A DNA stretch of 6,585 nt from Candidatus Omnitrophota bacterium (GTDB taxonomy: Bacteria; Omnitrophota; Gorgyraeia; Duberdicusellales; 4484-171), in assembly GCA_030601015.1 (NCBI GenBank), contig JAUVUO010000071.1:1-6585 (forward strand), given 5' to 3'. How positions within the stretch are numbered: position 1 is the first letter of the stretch; each line of letters starts with the position of its first letter. The notes below the pieces were generated by a model. That model was given only the letters and a program-made list of their open reading frames with translations, searched no databases and was not told where the DNA came from. The position numbers and the translations under genes were made by a program. This document shows positions 1 to 4,767 of this stretch, one piece after another.

Positions 1-126
1 ACATGGTTATTAAAAACATTAGGCTTTAAAAAGATTGATATTTATGGAGCAAAACTCGGAGTCTTTTCAAGGAATGATAAACTTACAACCGAAGATTTTG
101 AAATGTTGGTTGTTGCTGAAAAATAA
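1..126 (+). CDS. C-terminal end of a SAM-dependent methyltransferase (5' truncated)
   Basis: Frame 1 is open from the window edge to a TAA at 124-126, giving 41 residues. The fragment reads TWLLKTLGFKKIDIYGAKLG, then VFSRNDKLTTEDFEMLVVAEK. This resembles the last strand-helix-strand of class I (Methyltransf_11/25-like) SAM methyltransferases: an 'aGFk.i.iyG' element, then a short loop and a final 'lvvaeK' beta strand. The catalytic and SAM-binding parts lie upstream of the window, so substrate and length are unknown. The only context is that two more methyltransferase sequences, both damaged, follow within 2 kb. Assignment rests on family resemblance of a short tail and is moderate. Confidence 0.6.
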   Translation, partial: TWLLKTLGFKKIDIYGAKLGVFSRNDKLTTEDFEMLVVAEK

Positions 127-232
127 TGGTTTGTTAGCGGTTACACGATTATGTCTTGTGCTGTCTAAATTTGTTTTTGACGAACTTCTTTTACACTGAC
201 TGGAAGTATTTAACTTTTTTAAATAAGGTTAA

Positions 233-252
233 GGACACAAGGATACTGTGCC
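233..252. repeat. Bulged hairpin GG(a)CACA / TGTGCC
   Basis: GG (233-234) and CACA (236-239) pair with TGTG (247-250) and CC (251-252), leaving A235 bulged and a 7-base loop at 240-246. It is a six-pair stem in an AT-rich gap. No T-run follows, so it does not look like a terminator. The left arm belongs to the 13-base inverted repeat shared with 1577-1589. A degenerate REP-type element is possible but unproven. Confidence 0.3.
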
Positions 253-320
253 TATCGTACAGGTGATGAATTCTTTTTACAAATCCCATTTTATCTCTTT
301 ATATTATCAATGATTTTTTA

Positions 321-349
321 TTGACTATGCTAACAATTTAATTTATATT
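321..349 (+). promoter_or_regulatory. Sigma-70 promoter upstream of the interrupted methyltransferase
   Basis: TTGACT at 321-326 (5 of 6 matches to TTGACA) and TATATT at 344-349 (5 of 6 to TATAAT) are separated by exactly 17 bases. Transcription would begin near 356, giving a leader of about 135 bases before the ATG at 492. The match is good even for AT-rich DNA, where chance -10 boxes are common. Confidence 0.6.
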
Positions 350-491
350 AGAGCATAATTAAATAGCTTTTGGCACAGTTTTTCAATGCAGGGAAATAGC
401 CCCATTTATTTTTAGAAAAAAAGTTTTTATTAAAGAAGTGATAAGATAAAAAAAATTGGAAAATATAACAAATAAAAGGAAATAGTTTATT

Positions 492-1070
492 ATGAAACAA
501 CAATCGGTTGAATCCCAGAAGGGTGAAATTAAATTTAGAAAAAAACTTGTTCAGCAACAGGTGGAGGGAAGATGTATTTTTAATGATGAGTTTGAGACAA
601 AGGGTATAGAGAAGATACTCAGTGATAGAATGAAAAAAACATTTGAGCAGATGTCTTTGCTAAAAGAAAGCGGGATTCCCTTATCTCCTTATATAGAGAT
701 TGGCGCAGAAAGATGTCAACGGTCATTGGTTCTGGAAAATGAAATTGGTGGTACTGGTGCAGCAGTAGATATTTCTTATGATATGCTTAAAAGCGGTGAT
801 TATTATAAGGGGGTATTTAATAAAAGCAAACTTCCGATTAGAATCTGCTGTGACGCAAATAGTTTACCCTTTATGACCGATTCTATTCCTTTTGTGTTTT
901 GTTATGAAACTCTTCACCATTTTCTTTCTCCTATCCCGATTGTAAAAGAAATCCATAGGGTGCTTTCACCGGGTGGCCATTTTTTCTTTGAGGAAGAACC
1001 ATTCAGAAAGATTCTTCATTTTAATCTATATAAAGGAAAAAAGATATATTTAAAAGAATCACTGGGTTGA
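492..1070 (+). CDS. SAM-dependent methyltransferase, N-terminal catalytic half, ended by a premature TGA
   Basis: This 192-residue frame carries the core of a class I (Methyltransf_11-like) SAM methyltransferase. PYIEIGAERCQRSL (residues 67-79) stands where motif I (usually LDIGCGxG) is expected and is atypical. AVDIS (91-95) is the acidic motif II strand that binds the SAM ribose. CDANSLPFMTDSIPFVFCYETLHHF (120-144) and IHRVLSPGGHFFFEE (154-168) are the classical downstream strands. The ATG at 492 is preceded by AAAGGA at 475-480, a rather long 11-base spacing. The frame stops at TGA 1068-1070, but the same frame continues without another stop to 1550 and encodes the expected rest of the protein with a zinc ribbon. 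The N-terminal half might be made alone, though it would lack the C-terminal domain. Substrate unknown. Confidence 0.72.
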   Translation: MKQQSVESQKGEIKFRKKLVQQQVEGRCIFNDEFETKGIEKILSDRMKKTFEQMSLLKESGIPLSPYIEIGAERCQRSLVLENEIGGTGAAVDISYDMLKSGDYYKGVFNKSKLPIRICCDANSLPFMTDSIPFVFCYETLHHFLSPIPIVKEIHRVLSPGGHFFFEEEPFRKILHFNLYKGKKIYLKESLG

Positions 1071-1550
1071 AGTAAAATCAGAAAGATATTTGATTACTTT
1101 TTATCCCGGACGAGCTGTAACGAAGTTGAACACGGAATTATTGAAAATGATGAAATACCAATTGGCGTTTGGAAACAGGCTTTGAGTTTTTTCGAGAAGA
1201 AAAATGTAAAATTACAATCAATGAGGTGTATTGAGTCGGAATTGTTTAATCCAAAACATTATATAAAGTTTATTCTGGCTTATTTATTCGGTGGAGTAAT
1301 TTCCGGGACTTGTTGTAAATCAGGTGTTAGTATCAAAGAAGAGATTTCTGTTTATGATCTTCTTATTTGTCCTTCATGTATTGAAAATGGACGAGAATCA
1401 AGATTAGCTCAAAAAAATCTTTCATTTTTCTGTAATGAGTGTGGTAACAAGTTTCCGATAATTGATGGTGTAGTGTTTTTGTTTTCCGATAAGAAATTCA
1501 AGGAACTTTATCCTGACATATTTGAGGAAGTTACTAAAAGATTAAAATAA
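1071..1550 (+). pseudogene. C-terminal half of the same methyltransferase with a zinc ribbon, separated by an in-frame TGA
   Basis: The reading frame of the gene starting at 492 resumes directly after the TGA at 1068-1070 and stays open to TAA 1548-1550. The whole would be 353 codons counting both stop codons. The sequence continues sensibly: SKIRKIFDYFLS, then EVEHGIIENDEIPIGVWKQAL, the region usually following the Methyltransf_11 core in such proteins. It ends in a Trm112-like zinc ribbon with Cys at positions 293, 296, 314 and 317 (ICPSC ... FCNECG) and a closing FPIIDGVVFLF strand. The only starts available for separate translation are poor: TTG at 1182 has AGG just 2 bases upstream. I read this as one gene broken by a nonsense mutation, for example TGG to TGA. 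Selenocysteine or read-through is less likely. Confidence 0.6.
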
Positions 1551-1615
1551 ATATTAACGATTAGGGGTGTAAGATTATCCATGTGTCCTGTACTATGTAA
1601 TTGGGAGAGGGATAG
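1551..1615. repeat. Spacer carrying one arm of a 13-base inverted repeat
   Basis: ATCCATGTGTCCT at 1577-1589 matches the reverse complement of 232-244 (ATCCTTGTGTCCT) in 12 of 13 positions. The two arms bracket the promoter and interrupted methyltransferase gene about 1.3 kb apart. No transposase, target-site duplication or longer terminal repeat is visible, so any link to mobility is only a suggestion. Confidence 0.3.
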
Positions 1616-1967
1616 ATGGATTTAAATATAGTAAGTGAAAAGTTAACAAAGTTATTAGGAATGGAGACAGGTGTGGTAAGTATAACAAAGGGAAAAAGTA
1701 GTATTTTGTATCAGAGAAAAGAGTCTATAAATATAAAACTTTAGGCAGCGTTACCCAAGATTTAGGGTAAAATTAAAAAACATCATAAGATACTTGAGCT
1801 TGCTGTTAATCTCTCAGCCGTTAAAAAAAATCATAAAGTCTTAGATATTGGCTGTTGCACAGGCTTTTAAGCTTAAAATTTCTTAAAAAATTGATTGTTT
1901 TGTCACTGGCATAGATAACTCGCCACATATGTTGGAAATATTCAAAAACAAAATACAGTTTAAATAA
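1616..1967 (+). pseudogene. Decayed class I SAM methyltransferase remnant
   Basis: ATG 1616 has a strong Shine-Dalgarno (GGGAGAGG, 1603-1610, spacing 5). It opens a 42-residue frame beginning MDLNIVSEKLTKLLGMETG that stops at TAG 1742-1744. The same frame, after another TAG at 1763-1765, then reads HHKILELAVNLSAVKKNHKV and LDIGCCTGF. The latter is a clear methyltransferase motif I with Cys for the middle Gly. TAA codons follow at 1868 and 1874. The +1 frame supplies the next part, KIDCFVTGIDNSPHMLEIFK (from 1887), which is motif II of the same fold, ending at TAA 1965-1967. The motif order and spacing suit one gene hit by several stops and one frameshift near 1860, and truncated after motif II. 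The small N-terminal frame could still be translated. Whether it belonged to the same original gene is uncertain. Confidence 0.65.
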
Positions 1968-1991
1968 TAAGAACAATACAAATTGTTAATT

Positions 1992-2054
1992 GGGGAAGAA
2001 GAATAAGTTTTAAGTAAACTATTTTAAGTTCTTCCCTGTAAATTGCAGGGGGAG
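1992..2054 (+). promoter_or_regulatory. Leader with two mutually exclusive hairpins, one hiding the ribosome binding site
   Basis: Hairpin A: GGGAAGAA (1993-2000) pairs perfectly with TTCTTCCC (2029-2036). G1992-T2037 can extend it, and an inner stem AGTTT/AAACT (2006-2010 with 2016-2020) adds support. Hairpin B: CCCTG (2034-2038) pairs perfectly with CAGGG (2046-2050) over a 7-base loop. Two G-U pairs (2033-2051, 2032-2052) can extend it. Hairpin B covers most of the Shine-Dalgarno GGGGGAG (2048-2054) of the gene starting at 2060. Both hairpins need bases 2034-2037, so they cannot form together: A would expose the ribosome binding site and B would hide it. No T-run follows, so control would be translational. 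I recognise no known riboswitch aptamer. The transcription start is unknown. Confidence 0.45.
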
Positions 2055-2059
2055 AAACA

Positions 2060-2410
2060 ATGATTGTGAAAGAAAAAGATGTATGTAAAGAATGTGAAGC
2101 AATTTGTTGCCGAAACTTAGCCGTTCCGATAACAAAACCAAAAAATATTGCTGAAATTGATGACTTGAGGTGGAAATTGCATTTTGATACGGTAAAAGTA
2201 TATATTAAAAGCCGGCGATGGTATTTGTTGATCAAAGGGAAGTGTATGTATTTATCCGATACTAATCTTTGTAAAATATATGAGCGCAGGCCTGAAGTAT
2301 GTAGAGACCATAAATCGGATTCCTGTGAAATGACCGGGCAATGGTATGATAAAATGATTTCTTCTCCGGAAGAATTAGATGCATATATAAAACAAAAAAG
2401 GAAGAGATAA
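2060..2410 (+). CDS. YkgJ-family cysteine-cluster protein
   Basis: This 116-residue cytoplasmic protein belongs, by its pattern, to the YkgJ/UPF0153 family of small proteins with a CxxCxxxCC signature. Such proteins are thought to bind zinc or an iron-sulfur cluster; no reaction is established for the group as a whole. Visible ligand candidates are C9, C12, C16 and C17 (CKECEAICC), C62 (GKCMYL), C71 (NLCKIYERRPEVCRDH), C81 and C89. The central 'C.iYe.RP..Cr' element is the family's hallmark. There is no signal peptide or membrane segment. ATG 2060 follows GGGGGAG (2048-2054) with 5-base spacing, which fixes the start. The gene is preceded by decayed sequence and followed by about 200 bases without a clear gene, so it seems to be a single-gene unit, possibly controlled by the foldable leader at 1992-2054. 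Confidence 0.85.
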   Translation: MIVKEKDVCKECEAICCRNLAVPITKPKNIAEIDDLRWKLHFDTVKVYIKSRRWYLLIKGKCMYLSDTNLCKIYERRPEVCRDHKSDSCEMTGQWYDKMISSPEELDAYIKQKRKR

Positions 2411-2420
2411 AAAGATAATT

Positions 2421-2507
2421 ATGGAGAACTTATTACTACTATTGACAAATAATCGGCAAATTCTTTCCGCAATGGGATTAGCAATTTGGGGTTTCTGGGG
2501 CAAATGA
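2421..2507 (+). CDS. Possible 28-residue hydrophobic peptide (weak)
   Basis: ATG 2421 to TGA 2505-2507 encodes a 28-residue peptide with hydrophobic runs (MENLLLLLT and SAMGLAIWGFWGK). It begins 10 bases after the YkgJ-family gene. The nearest Shine-Dalgarno-like bases (AGGAAG, 2399-2404) sit 16 bases upstream, too far for a good site. It could be a small membrane peptide, the start of a lost gene or chance. I could not match it to a family. Confidence 0.2.
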   Translation: MENLLLLLTNNRQILSAMGLAIWGFWGK

Positions 2508-2600
2508 CAGGGACGGAGTTCTCTTAGTTGATAAAAAGGAAAAGTAGGTTTAAATAAAGAAGAGATAAATGGAATAGATGAGAGATTAATCAATGAAGGG

Positions 2601-2632
2601 AAAATAATTTTTAATGAAAAAAATAATTTTTA
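2601..2632 (+). repeat. Two copies of AAAATAATTTTTA around a start codon
   Basis: The 13-base word occurs at 2601-2613 and again at 2620-2632, a 19-base period, on either side of the ATG at 2614. Each copy contains the near-palindrome AAAAT-A-ATTTT. Two identical symmetric words about two helical turns apart at a start site could be an operator, but low-complexity AT sequence makes chance duplication plausible. Confidence 0.35.
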
Positions 2633-3270
2633 CTCTGTCGTTGTTTCTGGTAACACCCATAATAGTTTTGGCCTGGGATGACTGCCCTGTAGGCAAAGTT
2701 AATAGTAGTTACCCGGGTGATTGTGGAAAATATGTTGATACGGACAATGACGGGATTTGTGACCGTTCACAGCCGGCACCGGAGGATAGAAATAGCAATT
2801 TTAGCAATACCGAAACCATAATAAATGAAATTGATAATTTAAAAAAGAACAAAGAATTAGAAAAAAATGCGGAGACAGATATTGATGTGTCATTGGAATC
2901 AAAGACTCAGTTTGCTGAATCAGATAAAAGTAATAAAGAGCATAAACGGATTTATCATTTGTTACCAATCTCATTAGTTTTAGTTTTTTTATATTTATTT
3001 GGTTATATTCTATCTAAAAGAAAAATTATAAAAGTGGTAAATCATAGAAAAATTTGGAATTTTTTGCTGCTCCTTACCTTTTTATCTTCAGGAATAACAG
3101 GAGTTTTATTAATTATTAGAGTTAATTCGGGCATAGTTATCCCGTTGCCCTTTGACATTTTATTTTGGCATGTGGAAACAGGAATAGCGATGTTTGTAAT
3201 TTGCATCTTTCATATATCGTGGCATTTGTTTTACTTCAAGAATATGTTTAGAAAATTAGGAAAAAAATAA
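2614..3270 (+). CDS. Secreted/membrane protein: DxDNDGxCD module plus three-span cytochrome-b-like domain
   Basis: The 218-residue protein has a signal peptide (MKKIIFTLSLFLVTPIIVLA, likely cleaved near residue 20). A short exported module follows with C24, C37 and C49 and the motif VDTDNDGICD (41-50), resembling the calcium-binding DxDxDG loop of thrombospondin type-3 repeats. Residues 55-112 are a charged, probably disordered linker. Three membrane spans follow at about 115-134, 147-170 and 182-207. Histidines at 144 (NHRKIWN), 186 (WHVETG), 200 and 204 (FHISWH) sit at membrane edges, as in DUF4405 or cytochrome b561-like haem proteins. Haem binding and a redox role are inferences. I recall similar 'CP.G.vn..YPG.CG.YvDtD.DgiCD' modules attached to bacterial iron-sulfur or redox membrane proteins. 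GAAGGG (2595-2600) lies 13 bases before the ATG, a long spacing. Confidence 0.7.
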   Translation: MKKIIFTLSLFLVTPIIVLAWDDCPVGKVNSSYPGDCGKYVDTDNDGICDRSQPAPEDRNSNFSNTETIINEIDNLKKNKELEKNAETDIDVSLESKTQFAESDKSNKEHKRIYHLLPISLVLVFLYLFGYILSKRKIIKVVNHRKIWNFLLLLTFLSSGITGVLLIIRVNSGIVIPLPFDILFWHVETGIAMFVICIFHISWHLFYFKNMFRKLGKK

Positions 3271-3361
3271 GGGATGTTCATAAAAGTATAAATAAGTTGA
3301 TAAAGGAAATACAATATTAAAATAGGCAATGGACATAGAAGGGGAGTTAGGTTCGAATAAA

Positions 3362-4240
3362 ATGGAAAAACAGAAATTTATGAGTTTTTGGTTGATGCTG
3401 CTTTTAGTTATGTGTATTGTTTTTATTACTGGCTGGATTAGAGAAAAACCCTTTGAAGATAAAGAAGAAATTGCTTGGGAATCTGAATATCCGGAAGAAT
3501 ATATTATTTATCGGGATTATATCGAAACAATTAAAGATGTTACTTCTTTTTTTATGCGTTCTATATTTGATACTGAGATAGTTGAAGCCACCGTAATTTC
3601 AATAACAAAATCTCAAGTATGTCCTGAGATGACAAATCCATCTGCCCTTGAATCAAAGAAATGTAGTCTTGAGCCATATCCAAAGGATATAGGGGTGGTG
3701 AGAATAGATAAAATTATTGATTATATCACTTTTTTTAAATATGGTGCAGAGCAACTTTTTGAACAGTCAAGCATAGAAGAACCGATAAGGAAGGGAAAAA
3801 CAACCGCTGGATACAAAGGTAAAGAACTTCATAAATCTAAGTTACCTGAATATAAACCGTTACAAGTAGGACAAAAAGTTTCAGTTAGTTTCTTACTTAC
3901 TGCAAGAGCGGCGAAAGTCAGATATGTTTCAGTCCCACCGATAAGCGAATCAAAACAATCTGAACAGCCTCATGGACGTTCAGAGGGGACAATATCATTA
4001 AAAGACACAGATTATAAACAAACTGTTACTTATCCAATTAAGCCAGCCGACAAACTTTTACCAAAAACTTACAAACCAATTCCTAAAGAAGGCAATTATT
4101 TTGTGTTTACAACAAGAATCATTGAATATCCTAAAACAAGTCAGAAAATACTTTCCGGATTAAAGGTGGGGGATAAATTTAGAGCCCAAATTAACTATGA
4201 TGGTATATTATATGTAGAGGAATATGAAATAATTAATTAA
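3362..4240 (+). CDS. N-terminally membrane-anchored protein of unknown function
   Basis: From ATG 3362 this is a 292-residue protein. It has a short basic start (MEKQKF), one hydrophobic segment at about residues 8-24 (uncleaved anchor or signal sequence) and a long, probably extracytoplasmic, hydrophilic part. The latter includes an acidic stretch (30-46), a beta-rich segment TEIVEATVISITKSQVCPEM (71-90) with C87 and C101 as a possible disulfide pair, and a Lys/Pro-rich linker (143-168). Two short elements resemble each other: LQVGQKVSVSF (167-177) and LKVGDKFRAQI (267-277), which may mark two related beta domains. I chose 3362 because GGGGAGTTAGG lies upstream of it. The in-frame ATG at 3329 has AGG only 2 bases upstream and would add an acidic 11-residue N-terminus. 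I do not recognise a family. It may be co-transcribed with the upstream membrane protein gene, with a gap of about 90 bases and no terminator. Confidence 0.65.
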   Translation: MEKQKFMSFWLMLLLVMCIVFITGWIREKPFEDKEEIAWESEYPEEYIIYRDYIETIKDVTSFFMRSIFDTEIVEATVISITKSQVCPEMTNPSALESKKCSLEPYPKDIGVVRIDKIIDYITFFKYGAEQLFEQSSIEEPIRKGKTTAGYKGKELHKSKLPEYKPLQVGQKVSVSFLLTARAAKVRYVSVPPISESKQSEQPHGRSEGTISLKDTDYKQTVTYPIKPADKLLPKTYKPIPKEGNYFVFTTRIIEYPKTSQKILSGLKVGDKFRAQINYDGILYVEEYEIIN

Positions 4241-4259
4241 GTTTTTTAGAGAAAAAAAC
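4241..4259. other. Weak A/T hairpin after the unknown envelope gene
   Basis: GTTTTTT (4241-4247) pairs with AAAAAAC (4253-4259) over a 5-base loop directly after the TAA at 4240. The stem is almost all A-T and is not followed by a T-run on the + strand, so it is at best a poor terminator. Confidence 0.2.
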
Positions 4260-4401
4260 AGGAAATATTTGATATAAAAACTGAAAATAAGGTTTGAATA
4301 GTAAGGGGAGCAAGTAAATAGATAAGATGGGTGAAGTATTATAGGTCAAATAAGAGGAAAGATTTATTAAGAACAAAAAATTATAATGGAAAATACAAAT
4401 T

Positions 4402-4755
4402 ATGAAAGTAAATCCTAAAATTGATAATTTTATAAAGGATATTTTGCTTATTGATAAGGACAAAGGGAAAATGGTAATTTCTTTAAGAAAATTGATCTTA
4501 AAGATAGCTCCGAAAATAAAAGAAGAAATAAAATATGGTGGGTTGGTTTTTGTAGAAGATAAGAGATTATTTTGCGGAATCTTTGTTCGTATAAATCATA
4601 TATCTATTGAGTTTGATAGAGGGATAGAGTTTCAGGATGCGGATAATTTTCTGGAAGGAAGCGGAAAATTAAGAAGACATTTAAAAATTTATCAACAAAA
4701 AGATATCAAAAATAATAAGGTTGCTTATTATGTTAAGCAATCTTTTCAATTATAA
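4402..4755 (+). CDS. DUF1801 (YdhG/frataxin-like) protein
   Basis: The 117-residue cytoplasmic protein matches the DUF1801 pattern: N-terminal helices with a basic start, then KIKEEIKYGGLVFV (about 39-52). A core strand pair follows (RLFCGIFVRINHISIEFDRG, 55-74), and then the family's LEGSGKLRRHLKIYQQKDIKN (84-104) and a short C-terminal helix. Bacillus subtilis YdhG (Fra), of this fold, is described as a frataxin-like iron chaperone, but many DUF1801 proteins have no known role, so an iron function here is only possible. No strong Shine-Dalgarno precedes ATG 4402; GGA at 4388-4390 is the nearest. A 10-codon out-of-frame start at 4386 overlaps it and might assist re-initiation. The stop is 12 bases from the next gene's ATG, indicating an operon. 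Confidence 0.82.
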   Translation: MKVNPKIDNFIKDILLIDKDKGKMVISLRKLILKIAPKIKEEIKYGGLVFVEDKRLFCGIFVRINHISIEFDRGIEFQDADNFLEGSGKLRRHLKIYQQKDIKNNKVAYYVKQSFQL

Positions 4756-4767
4756 AGGTGCTTTTTT

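Larger units (their letters stand above)
127..491. other. Non-coding stretch between two methyltransferase genes
   Basis: These 365 bases contain no open frame with a start, Shine-Dalgarno and protein-like sequence on either strand. The minus-strand open frame across 348-557 runs antisense into the next gene and is Phe/Asn-rich, as expected from AT-rich shadow sequence. The stretch does contain a bulged hairpin at 233-252, half of an inverted repeat at 232-244, a good sigma-70 promoter at 321-349 and a sigma-54-like half site at 370-386, followed by a leader of about 135 bases. No factor-independent terminator for the upstream gene is visible. Confidence 0.6.

Noticed and set aside
348..557. 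Minus-strand 69-residue open frame
   Set aside because: Phe/Asn/Leu-rich, no ribosome site, overlaps the promoter region and the start of the methyltransferase gene on the other strand. Typical AT-rich shadow.
1068..1070. TGA read as Trp or Gly (alternative code) or as selenocysteine
   Set aside because: Trp is TGG in all other genes, another gene ends naturally at TGA, the site is not a plausible selenocysteine position, and no strong hairpin follows it.
1992..2037. Hairpin as a factor-independent terminator
   Set aside because: No T-run follows. It sits directly before a ribosome binding site and fits a translational control role better.
1960..2235. Minus-strand 91-residue open frame
   Set aside because: Antisense to the well-supported YkgJ-family gene and its leader, with no recognisable protein features.
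2442..2447. TTGACA as a -35 box before the 2614 gene
   Set aside because: No TATAAT-like sequence 16-18 bases downstream (the region reads TTTCCGCA).
2375..2593. Minus-strand 72-residue open frame
   Set aside because: Low-complexity composition, no clear start signal, partly antisense to the YkgJ-family gene end.
4233..4463. Minus-strand 76-residue hydrophobic open frame
   Set aside because: Complement of an A-rich gap and the start of the DUF1801 gene. Ile/Leu/Phe-rich only because of base composition.
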